This document shows, in pieces, positions 34,259-45,109 of a DNA stretch of 64,000 nucleotides. How positions within the stretch are numbered: position 1 is the stretch's first letter; every line of letters starts with the position of its first letter. The notes beneath the pieces were generated by a model, which was not told where the DNA came from, made no database searches, and saw only the letters and a program-made list of their open reading frames with translations. The DNA lies in NCBI RefSeq assembly GCF_040869045.1, contig NC_090322.1:184573477-184637476 (forward strand). The letters run 5' to 3'. The translations under genes and the position numbers were made by a program. This DNA comes from Eurosta solidaginis. Its lineage: Eukaryota; Arthropoda; Insecta; Diptera; Tephritidae.

Positions 34259-37200
34259 TCAAAAACCAGGACCTGTGTTATAAAATAACTCCACCCTCTT
34301 GGCAAATACTAGAAGCTTCCTAGGACTTAAGCCACTTGCTGCTTCTAGATCTGACAGCTGTATCACTCCTAATAGCTGGAGTCTTAGTCTGGAAAGTGCA
34401 GGGCATGAGCACAGAACGTGCTCGATCGTTTCCTCCTCCAACCCGCACTTCCTACATCTGCTATCACTGACCAAGCCTAGTTTAAAGGCATGTGACGCCA
34501 GAAGGCATTGTCCAGTCAGAATACCCGTCATGAGTCTACAGTCCTCTCTTTTTAATGATAGGAGCAACTGTGTTAGCCTAAGGGTGTAAGACCTACATAT
34601 AATCATCGACACTTTACAGCCCCGCGCTTGAACCCACGCCTTTCCCGCTTGGTCGATCATGTGCACCTCTCGCCTTCGCTTAATCTCGCCCAATCTAATT
34701 GGGACATCTACGGAGCAAGCTTCAAGGGATGCGCCCTTTTTAGCTAGTTCGTCCGCTTTTTCATTCCCATCTATTCCCATATGCCCTGGGACCCAATATA
34801 GATGTATGCTTCTCCCTGTCCCGATTCTCTCCAGAGACTGCTTACACTCTAACACGCATTTAGATGCTGTGCTATGCGAGATTATTGCCTTAATTGCTGC
34901 TTGACTGTCAATATAAAAGTTAACACGGTTGCAGCTTAAGCTATTCTCTTCCAGGGTTTCTACTGCTTTGGTTACGGCTAATATTTCCGCTTGGAAAACG
35001 CTACAGTAATCCGGCAGCCTGTAGGATCTGCTTATTTCCGGATCAGCGCAGTATACCGCAGACCCTACTCCTTCCACTACTTTGGAACCATCGGTGTACA
35101 CATGTATCGCCACGTCCGCCATTTGCGCACCCTTGCGCCAACCGTCCACCTCTATTGTGGCCTTAAGATCTCCCTCGAAGCGCAGATAGGGAATCATGTA
35201 GTCTGTTCGTCTTGTGATTGATGACGCTATACTACTATGGCCATATGGTCGGCGCTCAAGCTGCCCCGAAGCACCGAGCCTGGTTGCGGTCGTTAACGCT
35301 TTGTTCTTTGCTACCAGGTCTACAGGTGGGATGTGCAAAATGGCATACAGTGCAGCCGTCGGGGTTGTTTTCAGGGCTCCCGTAATGCTAAGCATCGATA
35401 GTCTGCATACCCCCTCTAATTTTTTGAGGTATGTTGTTTTTTGTGTGGCTTTCCACCAAACAAGAACTCCATAGTATAGAATAGGGCTTAAAATCGCTGT
35501 AAAAGCCCAATGAGAAAGGGAGGGCGATAGACCCCACATACACCCCAGCATTCTTTTATATGCATAGAGTGCCGTTGAGGCCTTCTTGACCTTCTCCTCC
35601 ACGTTGAGCTTCCATGACAGCTTACTGTCTAGGATGATTCCTAAATATTTTGTGCAAGGTTTTTCCTGTAAGGTCACCCCTCCTAACTTAGTCCTGGTCC
35701 TATTTGGGACCTTGTACCTCTTTGTAAACAAGACCATATCCGTCTTCTCCGCATAGACTTTCAACCCGACATGAGATGCCCAGGTATGAATATCGCGAAG
35801 CGCCCGATCCATCAAAGAACTAATCGTTGGAAGGCACTTTCCACTTATGACAATTGCAACGCCATCTGCGTAAGCCGTAAGTTTTACGGGTCCCTCATCG
35901 AATTGCGTGAGCAGTTGGTTGATGACCAGCGTCCACAGCAGAGGTGATAGCACCCCTCCCTGCGGCTTGCCCCTGTCCACTGATTTCATGGCCCCAAAAT
36001 CCCCATTGTGATGTAATCTTTCTGCAATTTAACATGCAGCCGATCCATCTGATTAAGGCAGGATGTACTTTAATGTAATTAAGACCATCCATAATCGCCC
36101 ATTTTGCAACATTATTGAAAGCCCCGGCAATGTCCAAGAAGACTCCTAGAGCATACTCCTTATATTCCAGGGATTTCTCTATGCTTATTACCACCCTATG
36201 TAATGCGGTGTCTACCGACTTGCCTTTGGTGTACGCATGCTGTGTTGTGGAGAGCAGCTTTTCATCCACGTTGGACTTTATGTACACATCTATCAGCTTC
36301 TCAAAGGTTTTGAGTAGAAATGATGTTAAGCTAATGGGTCTATAGTCTTTGGAATACATGTGACCGATCTTCCCCGCCTTTGGTAGAAAAGCTACACGAG
36401 CAGTTCTCCAAGAGTGCGGTACAAGATTCAGTCGTATGCACCCATCGAATATTATTTTAAGCCATTCCACGACCGCCCTACTTGAGACTTGTAGCATGGC
36501 CGGGAATATACCATCTGGGCCCGGCGATTTAAACTTAGAAAACGTCTTCACTGCCCACTCGATCTTGCTATCGGTCACCAAGCCCGGCACTACTAGCTCC
36601 GTGATCGAAGTGTGAGTGATGTCTGCTGGCTCCTCTAAGCCGTCTCCCGATGGGAAATGTGTACCGAGAAGCACCTCACGGGATTCCTCACTATTACTTG
36701 ACCATTCCCCGTTCTCTTTCTTTATTAGTCCCTGGACTATGTTTCCCTTTGCTAGGACTTTTTTCAACCGTGCTGTTTCGCTGGAGCACTCTATGTCCGT
36801 ACAGAAACTTTTCCATGAGTTTCTCTTCGCCCTGGTAATTTCTTGCTTGTAGATCCTCAGTAGATCCCTGTACTCGTCCCGACACGCTTCGCTTTCCGCG
36901 GTCTTTGCAAGCTTAAACATTTCTTTTACCTGTCTTCTTAGAAGACTCAGCTATTGCTCCACCATGGCGGCTTTGCTTTTCCTCTGAATCTTCTTAGAGG
37001 GCAAGCTTTGTTATACGCAGTCATAAGCATCCTTGTTAGGAATTCATTCGGCTCCTCCAGTTCCTCTACATTAGCAACTTCTTTGGGTTGTCCCAGTTTT
37101 TTTTCTACATGTTTCTGGAATTTAGTCCAGTTCGTTGACCTAGGGTTTCTAAAGGTTCCTCCCTTCTCTACCCTCTTTAGGGGGATGTTGAAGCTGATAT

Positions 37201-37834
37201 ACACATGGTCGGAGAAGGATGGTCTATCAAAAACCATCCAATCATACCTTGATATATCACGCTCGGAGCTCAATGTAATATCCAGAACATTGCTGGATGT
37301 TGGACCAATGTATGTAGGGACGTTTCCCCTGTTGGCTATCTGCAAATTGGTTTGCAGGATGTAACAAAACAGAGATTCGCCTCTCTCGTTCGTATCTGCT
37401 CTTCCCCACGCATTGTGGTGCGCATTTGCATCTGCGCCTATGACCAACCGCCCTTTGCGCCCTTCCTCCTGTACTAGCCTTTTGCACTCCATCGGTGGGA
37501 CCTCCGCAGCATGGGCCATGTAGCAGGACGCCAGGATAAATGCCTGCTTATTCTTTTGCTAAACGGCCACCGCTACGAGATCCTCAGTGGTGTAATTAGG
37601 CAGCATATATGAATGCAGCTGTTCCCTTACCATTACCACAGCTCGCAACCGTCCTTCCGTTTGCGCGTAGTAAACGCCAAACCCGCGCGCGCTAAGTCCA
37701 GAAACCTTTCCTCCCGATGAGAGCCACAGCTCCTGGATCAGCGCGACGTCAAACGACCCCTCCTCAAGGGTCAGGAGGAGTTCGCTCGACGCCACTTTAC
37801 TGTGTTGGAGGTTTATCTGTAGGACTCGCAGCAT
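34259..37834 (-). pseudogene. LINE ORF2: endonuclease, reverse transcriptase, RNase H (broken)
   Basis: Starts MLRVLQINLQHSKVASSELL, overlapping ORF1 by 38 bp. The APE-type endonuclease shows IQELWL, GADANAHHNAWG and SFSDHVYISF. A TAG stop interrupts it at 37,559-37,561 in an otherwise continuous frame. A frameshift follows near 36,950 (after PPWWSNS). The RT part has SPGPDGIFPAML, YRPISLTSFLLKTFEKLID and FLDIAGAFNN; a second frameshift lies near 36,010. The catalytic box reads TAYADGVAIVISG, with Gly in place of the second Asp of YADD. The RNase H has YTDGS, QAEILAV, FYIDSQAA and WVPGHMGIDGNEKADELAKK, so its acidic residues look intact. The C-terminal Cys motif is CRKCGLEEETIEHVLCSCPA. The element cannot be autonomous. 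Confidence 0.9.
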
Positions 37835-39090
37835 TATTGGGCTGTTTGTCCCCCTCCAGCACCTTCGTCTTGACGTCGTCGTCCTCCCCTAGCCCTTTTG
37901 GTTTAGAGTATTCGAGGCCCCCTTCAGCCTCTAGTGACTGTTGTGCAGGGTGTTCCTCTGTGCGAGTCACAGCACCATTTAGCGGTTGGTCCTCTTCTAG
38001 CACGTTCGTGGTGACGTCGGGGACCTCCACCTGTCTTTTTGCCCTTAGGGTTTTGAGGTCCTTTTCGACTTCGCCCACTTCTAGCGTGTTAGGATTTTTA
38101 TCCTCGGGACTTCTTTTGCTGAGTCGCATGTAAATTTTGCCAGTGCCAAAGGACATTTTACCAAGCTGCGTGTACAAAATATCCTCCGCCTGCTTGTTTA
38201 TTTGGAAGATGTAGAACTGACCATCCTCGGTAGGCCGAGATACAGTAAGTACCTTCCAATCCTGTGTCGGTATGTTCGGATTCTGATTCTGCAGAAGTCG
38301 CAGTGTATCCTCCGACTTCATCACGCATGGTATCCATACCTTAACTTTTGGTACCGTGGGGATTTGCACTTTATCCACCACCTCAAACCGCGCGTTCGTG
38401 CCTTGCCTTTGGAGGTTTGGAACCACTTCCTCCAGCCACCGCAAGCTCGCGATGTTGTCGCACGCTATCATCTTCACACCATTATACCATCCCCCCGAAT
38501 CAAAGGTTGGAAGCGGCTTACTTGGTTGTTCCCGCATCATCTTAAGCATTAAGCTAATAAGCTTCCTTTCCACAGATCTCCACCTTTCAGTAGTCATTTG
38601 TCCGAAAGGACTGCTACGATCAACCAGCGCCACAGTCAGTGTCTGCTTTGCCACATCACTCATCTTCTCGGGAAAAGCAGGAGTCTTAGTGTTATCTCCC
38701 TTTTGCACCTCCGAGAAAGCCAGAGTCTTAGCGTTAACTCCCTTTAGCGCCTCCGAGAAAGCCGGGGTCTTAGCGTTATCTCCCTTTGGATTATCTCCTA
38801 CTTCCTTAATTGGAACTTCCCTCTGTCTCGCAGCTTTCGAGGTAGTTGCTACCTCGCTATTGGAGCCCATCTGTCTTACAGCTTTGGGCCTACTTGTCTT
38901 GTCTATGCGACTGTCATGCCTCGCGGCTCTAGGACTGGGTCCTTTCTGCCTCTTGAAAGCAGGCTTGTCGCCTTCCGCCGAATGTTGCCTCTTCATTCTG
39001 CCATTCGACGCTTCTTCCTCCTCGTAGCGGTTGCAGAACCGAGGGTTTCTCGCAGCAAACCTATTGAACTGCCTTCGATCTACTTCTACC
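37797..39090 (-). CDS. LINE ORF1 protein (probably 5'-truncated)
   Basis: An uninterrupted frame of about 430 codons within the element. The first Met inside the LINE is in GRMKRQHSAEG, about 30 codons from the 5' boundary; upstream codons run through the boundary into the LTR without a stop. The N-terminal third is basic and polar (KRQKGPSPRAARHDSRIDK). It contains three tandem repeats of roughly 15 residues of the type GDNAKTPAFSEALK. The rest, including SSPFGQMTTERWRSVERKLI and WKVLTVSRPTEDGQFYIFQI, has no CCHC zinc knuckle that I can see. The likely role is RNA binding and RNP formation for the LINE. Intact reading frame contrasts with the broken ORF2. Confidence 0.7.
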
Positions 39091-39103
39091 GAGATACTCC
39101 CAA

Positions 39104-39462
39104 AAGTAGGCAATAATTTTTGCCAAGTATCCCTCACATATACACGCGCATATGAGAAGCTATAAACGTAGTTATAGCTGGTAATTTTATAGCTGGTAAC
39201 TAACTAGTAAATTCTAGAAATAGAAACGCCTAGAAATATCCTAACGAGGAAATCAAACAGTATAAAAGCAGCAACAGTTGAGGCAAGACGATTCAGTTTG
39301 ATTTAAGCACTCTATCTGTCGAGAAGTAGCAGTGTTATTGTGAAATACTTGAATAAAGGCCATTTTGCATTATTGAATAGTGGAGTTATTTATTCAACAG
39401 TTTAGTGATTCGAACGTTAGTAGACGGTTGCAAATAAGAGGAATTGCAGTAAATTCGTTACA
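39104..39462 (+). mobile_element. Gypsy-type 3' LTR, right part
   Basis: After the second copy of the 13-bp LINE target site, the LTR resumes at AAGTAGGCAATAATTTTTGC and runs to AAATTCGTTACA. It contains CAGTATAAAAGCAGCAAC and AATAAAGGCC like the other LTRs. Beyond it begins unrelated sequence (ATATTTACATAGGAG). A clean 4-5 bp duplication for the composite Gypsy array was not found. Confidence 0.88.
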
Positions 39463-40180
39463 ATATTTACATAGGAGAAAGTGCAGCGACAAAGCAGAAG
39501 AAGTAAATATAAAAAATATGAAACAGAAGAAGAGGAGGAAGAAGATAGCGTGTTATCCATAGACGTGAATGTATGAATCTTAGGGAAATGTATGTATACT
39601 GTGAAAATTAAACTTAAAATTCGTTTAAGTAATTTAAAACTTGTTTTCACAAAAAAGCAGAAAAAAATTCAAAAACCTGTGGCAGAAGTTAGATATTATT
39701 TTCGAGAAACACTCTAAAATTTTTTTCTGCTATACCACAGGCCGAAAAAAATTTTAAAATATTTTATAACCAAAAGCAGGTTTCGAGGGTTTCGATAAGG
39801 TGAACCAAAATCTGGAGTCAAAACAGTCCCGACTCTTCAAGTTTATGGGCTCTACGAAGCTAATAGCGCAAAGACCATGTTGTCAAGCGATGCCACTTCT
39901 AGATATCTTTTTTTTTTAAGAGGGCTATTTATTTGCTTCTAATAAATCATATAGATGTTGTACCTGTAGGACAAAAAAATTTTATTCTGAAGATGTTTCT
40001 TTGCCAAATTTATTTCATTATATTAAATACTTCTGCATTTCTCAGTACATATGTGTTGCAAGTTTTATTGAAACCTATAAAGTACGATGTACAAGCAAAC
40101 TTTCGGGACAATGCCGTGATCCCGCGTGAATAACCGAAATATGCTGGTTTACTGTTCCCCGCTATGAATTCAGTTGCCGG
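39463..40180. other. Spacer right of the Gypsy array
   Basis: No gene recognised. A purine-rich stretch (AAGAAGAGGAGGAAGAAG) lies near 39,525-39,543. Confidence 0.5.
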
Positions 40181-40194
40181 TGATTTATGATTTT

Positions 40195-40620
40195 AAATTC
40201 TTTGGTGTTATCCATTTCATATCAACGAGTTATCAGTTTGTTATCGATGACAAAAGTTATTGATGAGTTGTAGTTTTTTTACGACAATTTATCGATCTGT
40301 TATCGAAAGGTTTTCGATTATTTATCGATAAGTTAGTGTTATCAAAAAGTCATCGATTTGTTATCGATTTATTATGGAATAGCTATCAATTTTTTTCTTA
40401 TCGAAATTTCATCGAAAAATTTATCAATTTGCTATCGGAAAGTTCCCGATTTGTTATCGGAGTGGTACCAATTTGTTATCAGCGTAATACCGAAAGGTGT
40501 TTAAAAGTAATCCAAGTTTTACCAATTTGTTACCGGCGCGTTATTTTTTTGTAATATTAAAGTTACAAATTTGTTATCGAAAAGCTAACGGAGTTTTGCA
40601 AAATTCTTGTTTTATCGACG
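40195..40620. repeat. Degenerate TTATCGAT-type repeat tract 1
   Basis: The words TTATCGAT, TTATCGAAA, TTTGTTATCGG and ATCGATTTGTTATCG recur every 10-25 bp in variable spacing, about twenty times. No coding frame. A similar tract occurs at 60,655-61,210. I read this as a decayed minisatellite; TATCGATA also resembles the DREF-binding DRE motif of flies, though few copies are exact. Confidence 0.6.
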
Positions 40621-40654
40621 GTAGACATGCCAATCCATGGCGTGGACGGTGTCA

Positions 40655-40945
40655 AAGAGGCTGCCAAACTTGTAAGATGGTGTGTAAGTCCTACGACGCT
40701 CAAATCACAAAGTTATTCAAGTCTCTAAAGAGAAAATACTTAAGGCTCATGATGTACAACGTATCTGGGCACTGCACTCTGGCGTCACATGCATGTTAAT
40801 TAGGCCTTGTCAGTAACATCAGATGTAGCAACTGTGAGCTGCAGGAAGAGACGGTTGAGCATTTTTGGGCTCGTGTCCTAGCTTGAGATCTTGAGACAGC
40901 ATTTAAGTTAGGTCCAGAAAACTTCTAGTATTTGCCAAGATAATA
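40655..40945 (+). pseudogene. LOA-type LINE ORF2 C-terminal relic
   Basis: The frame MVCKSYDAQITKLFKSLKRK then LMMYNVSGHCTLASHAC aligns with the C-terminus of the LINE at 34.2-39.1 kb (ICRSYTLRLTQLLLSLKRED, LMTGILTGQCLLASHAFKLG). After a stop it continues LGLVSN and CSNCELQEETVEHFWARVLA, the same terminal Cys motif, with LETAFKLGPENF at the end. Point changes and stops show it is an older insertion of a related family, in the opposite orientation. Confidence 0.75.
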
Positions 40946-41515
40946 TAGTTATCCTCGTACTCAATTGGGGTTTTTTTTCAGCTTGGTCGTCAAACAAGTG
41001 CTGGTAACACTACAAAATTATTAAAGGCGTGTTACCTATTTGTAATAGACAAATCATCAGTTTTTATGAAACAGATAACGATAAAATATATATATTTGTA
41101 ACCCATCGTTTTAAAGCCGATAAGAAAATTAAAGAAATTAAAAAAATAAGAAACCAAAGACTCAGTGATAACGAACCAGTAAGGTGACAATGATTTACAC
41201 GACAGTGATTGAGTAGATAATAAAATACTAAAATTGTCGGTAGCGATTGTTACCGAAAAGAGGGCGGCGTAACTCTTCTCAAGTACACTGAATCTATTAA
41301 TTCCAGATAAAATTACCTCTATTATAGTTTCGCTACTTGATGTCGGAATAGCAGACCCTTTCCTTCTCCTCAATAATTCTGCTTCTGATTAAAAAAAAAC
41401 TAAAATATCGCGGTCGGCGGCTTGAGCCTCTAATGGATGTTAATACATGCTACTTTAAGGCATAGTTTTGATCAATTTCGTCAACTAAATATTTTTTTTA
41501 AATACTCGCTAGTTG
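40946..41515. other. Unassigned spacer
   Basis: No gene or repeat recognised. The minus-strand frame 41,032-41,373 has no domain. Confidence 0.5.
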
Positions 41516-41524
41516 AAGAAAAAA

Positions 41525-41870
41525 TTTTAACTCAAACTATACAAACAAATCCCAAAAATGTTTTCGAAAAATCTTGAAAGGTTCACGAGATTTTTGAACT
41601 TTTTTTCTAGGGTTTTCTGAATTTTTTCGAGAATGCAGATTTATAGCTCAATCAATATAAGTCAAAGCAGAAATTGTAAGTTTCTCGAAATTTGCATTTT
41701 TAATAAAATTGACTGGGCTACAAAACTGCATACTCAAAAATGTGAAAAAAAAACTTTAAATAAAAAGTTCAAAAATTTCGTAAAATTTTCTGAGTTTTGA
41801 AATTTTTTTTGAAAACATTTTCGATATTGGTTTGTATAGTTTGAGTTGCAAAATATATGAAAATCTGTTT
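41525..41870. mobile_element. Foldback-shaped MITE, copy 2
   Basis: Left end AACTCAAACTATACAAACAA (about 41,529) and right end TTGGTTTGTATAGTTTGAGTT (about 41,828) are near-perfect reverse complements. The arms continue inward with GTTTTCGAAAAATC and, opposite, GAAAACATTTTCGATATTGG. The right half aligns with the element at 13.45-13.93 kb (ATTG(G/A)TTTG(T/C)ATAG). About 345 bp, no coding content. Confidence 0.65.
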
Positions 41871-41874
41871 CTTA

Positions 41875-42960
41875 AATTATCAAAAAAAAAAAAAATAATT
41901 ATAAAAATGTAGTGGGTGAAATTTGATAAAAATTAATATTGTTATTTTCGTGTTCGCTGCTGTGCATACACTACAAAGCCGGCTAAACAGTGCCTTAACA
42001 ATGACCAACCAGGAAAGGTTTCAGCTGTCTGCGATTTGTTGTCAAGCCTTGAACTCCCCCGGTCAATTAAATATTGTTTACGTTGTGACTCAATCCAAAC
42101 AAACGACCGGTCATTCGCCTTATTGTAGGTACCATTAGTCTTCTCAACTCTCACCTTTTCATTCATACATTTGCCATTTTCTTTAAAAGCTTTTTATTTC
42201 ATCTGCTAGCATCTCACACTTTTTCGGCATCTATTCTATTTGTGTTTCTTATTCTTGTTTTATTTTTGTTACTGTCCATATTGTTTCTATGCATATTAAA
42301 TATTCGCCACAGGCATTTCGTTGAGATACTCAAGATAGCAGAGGTGTAAGGACGAACATATAATCTAGGGATTTGACAAAGTTCATTCAGCTCAGACGCT
42401 CAATGACCAAAGCTTTCATTTGTCTAGATTAGGAAAAAGTTCGGTGCACACCACTGCACTCTGTTTGACACTTGACCAGCACTTTCAACCGCTTTGTCGG
42501 TCAGCTGCGACTTTTCAAAAGTTTTCCTGCTAAACATTTTTTTGTTTCTTTCTTTTTCTAGCGCTTGCACATATTTTCCACTTTATAACGAAACAAAAGT
42601 TATATAAAAGATGAAGCGCTAGAAAAGCCTACAGCAATACATACATACATGTTTGTAGGTGTGAGAATAAAACGGAAGATGAATTGGTGTAGACCGGAAA
42701 CTTATAGCATAGCTTTATTTTGAATGTCTAACCGAGTGACCTTACACTTGGATTTAAATTGCTCTGTTGGCATAACGACAAATATTTAAAGAATTTTAAA
42801 ACTCCAGCAAGTCTCTTTGCTACGCACACATAACCTTTCCTACTAAGTTCTGAAATTGAGGGAATTTATATGTTGAAGTTGTTGGACTTTATATGTATGT
42901 TGTGTATAATTTAAAAACGTGCAAATAACCGTGAGGATAAAGAAATATACGTATATAAAT
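41875..42960. other. Spacer upstream of the small open frame
   Basis: No gene supported. The frame at 41,923-42,138 has a hydrophobic start but begins with TTG, not ATG, so it is not accepted as a secreted protein. An A-run lies near 41,882-41,893, probably the end of the adjacent MITE or a homopolymer. Confidence 0.5.
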
Positions 42961-42967
42961 ATATACT

Positions 42968-43228
42968 ATGGATAAATACACAAAAGTTAATTGCTCTTCT
43001 AAATTGTTTATTATTTGCAGATTTTTTACGTACATTCTATTTTTATTTATATTTCCTCACAGACTCGCACTCAATACAACTGATCTGACAATATGTTGCA
43101 AGGTGGCACACATCGAAGACAAGCAATGTCCGTTAGGCACACCTAGATGGCAGGATGCCTGTAACCAACGAGGACGTGCAGACATTCAAGTGGTAGACAA
43201 TGAAATAATCGTGGATGTGCTCGGCTGA
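42968..43228 (+). CDS. Possible small secreted cysteine-containing protein or last exon of one
   Basis: An ATG frame of 86 codons. Residues about 10-35 are strongly hydrophobic (LFIICRFFTYILFLFIF), like an uncleaved or late signal sequence. The C-terminal half, TICCKVAHIEDKQCPLGTPR and WQDACNQRGRADIQVVDNE, has four cysteines and distinctly less AT-rich codons than the flanks. Two good 3' splice acceptors lie inside (TTATTATTTGCAG at 43,020 and TATATTTCCTCACAG at 43,062), so the true unit may be a final exon beginning at 43,063, spliced to an unseen signal-peptide exon. I do not recognise the family. It could be a chance frame, but codon composition and the acceptor argue otherwise. Confidence 0.35.
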   Translation: MDKYTKVNCSSKLFIICRFFTYILFLFIFPHRLALNTTDLTICCKVAHIEDKQCPLGTPRWQDACNQRGRADIQVVDNEIIVDVLG

Positions 43229-43324
43229 CACTTTCTTTTGCATGATACATATCTAGGTGTGTGGAATTGTTTGCTTTCCCAAAAAACATATTTGCTTTGC
43301 AAGTTGATAGCTATATATTGTTTT

Positions 43325-44340
43325 TTTTTATACTCAACATGCTTTGCTCACACAGTATAGTAACTTTGGTAACATAGGGGTTGGTTGAACAGGTATAAAG
43401 GAATCCATATATGAAAATCAGAAGTATCGAAAAAAAATTTGACTAAGCCATGTCCGTCCGTCCATCCGTCAGTCTGTCTGTCCATCCGTTAACGCATTAC
43501 CTTCAGCAAATATTGAGATATCTTCAACAAATTCGGCATACGGGCTTATCTGGACCCAGAATAGATTGGTATTGAAAATGAGCGAAATCAGACGATTTTT
43601 ATTAACGAAAATTTAGAAAAGTGGAAAAATGAGTTAATTCAAAAACGAATACCGTTAAGCTAATGAAATTTGGCAGGTGGGTTGGTCTTATGACGCAAAA
43701 CATAAATTCCAAAAAAGTTTGCAATATGTGTGTGACACCACCCATTTGTGAGAAAATTAATTTAACAAATATTATTAATTATAAATCAAAAACCGTTAAA
43801 CCTATCATAACTTAATTCGGCAGAGAGCTTGCCTTTACTATAAGGAATGCTTCGAAGAAAAATTAACGAAACGGTTAGGGACCACGCCCACTTTTATAAT
43901 AAAGGTTTTTAAATGGGTCGTGGACGAATAAAATAAGCAAAAAGAAGCTTTATATCAATGATATTTCTTTTCCCAAGTGGAATTATAACCAGAAAAAGAA
44001 AAAAATTCAAATTTTTGAAAATAGGTGTGGCACCACCCCTTTTATAAATAAGTATTTCTATTTTCTCTGTTTCGGGAGCGATAACTGAAAGAAACATTAA
44101 CATATCGTAATAAAATCAGATTAACATATTTTCCTTACAGCAGGAAATATTTCTAGTAAAAATGGATGGGATCGGTTAAAGACATCGGCCACTTTTATAT
44201 AAAAGAAGTTAAAAAGGGTCGTAGACTAGAATAATAAATAGCTTTGTTTCAATGATATTTCACTTACCAAGTTTTATTGTAAGAGGAAATTGGGAGGCAT
44301 ATTTTTTTAAATGTGCTGTGCTACGTGTTATGTAGAAAAG
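43325..44340 (-). repeat. Repeat family A, reverse right-end portion
   Basis: Read on the plus strand it begins TATACTCAACATGCTTTGCT and CACACAGTATAGTAACTTTG, the reverse complement of the family A right end (CTCTGTGAGCTCTGCTCAGC type). It continues with GCCATGTCCGTCCGTCCATC and several GACCACGCCCACTTTTATA and GGTGTGGCACCACCCC blocks typical of the family interior. The 130-bp unit portion is absent. Confidence 0.6.
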
Positions 44341-44559
44341 TAATTTATCTGAAATGAACTATACAATTGAAGCTTACGCTGTATATATAATGTCCATACA
44401 TACCCGCTTATATATATATATAACACAAATAACATCTGTAACGAAAACTTTAATTCTCTAGTATATTTTTCGTACTTTACTGCTCAAAATAGTTTCTTTA
44501 GCTTAAACTTCTAAAAGAATTTGTGCACGTCCAAGAAAACACAATAGCTGATCCACGAA

Positions 44560-44905
44560 TATGACACGTTTTGTTCTCTTTTTACCAGTCTCTTGCGTTT
44601 AAATAAAGGGTCGGAAGTAAAACCTGTATTTAGATAAGATGTGTAATTGTCCCAGAATGATTTAGAAATAGTCTTGAAATGATCGAGAAATTGTTCAGAA
44701 ATGATACCTAAAATAGTCATCAAGCGATCGTAAAATTGTTCCAAATTGATCCCGAAAAAGGGTAGAAATAAATAATCCAGAAGTATCCTGAAACCACCCC
44801 GATTTCGCATCAAAATAGATCCGAAACGATCCTTAAAATAATCCCGAAGTGTTTATGAGGTCATCATAAAACATTCCCGAAGTACTCCCAAAATTGTTCA
44901 AGAAT
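44560..44905. repeat. Degenerate (GATCCCGAAATAGT)-type tract
   Basis: Words such as GATCCCGAAA, AATGATCGAGAAATTG, ATCCGAAACGATCC, AATAATCCCGAAGTG recur at 14-30 bp spacing. It looks like a decayed minisatellite; the frames crossing it are periodic by-products. Confidence 0.45.
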
Positions 44906-45022
44906 ATATCGCACACCTAGATCAAAACAGCTTTCAGTACAAGTACAGGAATGGCGAAAAGCTGATTGACGCCTCATATGCGCCAATGCATATTTCTTTT
45001 TTTACCAAGCTCTTTCTGGGCC

Positions 45023-45031
45023 AGTTCTGGA
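45023..45031. other. Target-site duplication, left (AGTTCTGGA)
   Basis: Nine bases AGTTCTGGA immediately left of the inverted array recur exactly at 54,450-54,458 immediately right of it. Their position outside matching inverted termini identifies them as the duplicated target site of one insertion. Confidence 0.9.
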
Positions 45032-45109
45032 ACGTGCGTAAAGCTGGCAGACCCAAGTGCTCAAAAATAAGTTTAAGTTGTTTGAGAATCAAGTACATTT
45101 TAGGTGCTA

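Larger units (their letters stand above)
34156..39090 (-). mobile_element. LOA/R1-type LINE inserted in the Gypsy LTR, 13-bp target duplication
   Basis: A 4,935-bp non-LTR retrotransposon on the minus strand, flanked by perfect direct repeats GAGATACTCCCAA (34,143-34,155 and 39,091-39,103), the signature of target-primed reverse transcription. Its 3' end (34,156) reads CAACCTACCTACC on the coding strand rather than poly(A). ORF1 occupies about 39.09-37.80 kb and ORF2 37.83-34.26 kb. The 5' end begins directly in ORF1 codons, without a leader, so the copy is probably 5'-truncated. Domain order EN-RT-RNase H and RT sequence (SPGPDGIFPAML) point to the LOA clade of the I/R1 group. Confidence 0.9.

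Noticed and set aside
34299..39027. Plus-strand open frames across the LINE
   Set aside because: Antisense shadows of ORF1 and ORF2; they have no domains.
28235..39470. A 4-5 bp target duplication for the whole Gypsy composite
   Set aside because: Left flank ends ATAA and right flank begins ATAT; not an exact match, as expected after recombination or rearrangement.
41923..42138. Secreted protein with hydrophobic N-terminus
   Set aside because: The frame starts at TTG; the first ATG lies after the hydrophobic segment.
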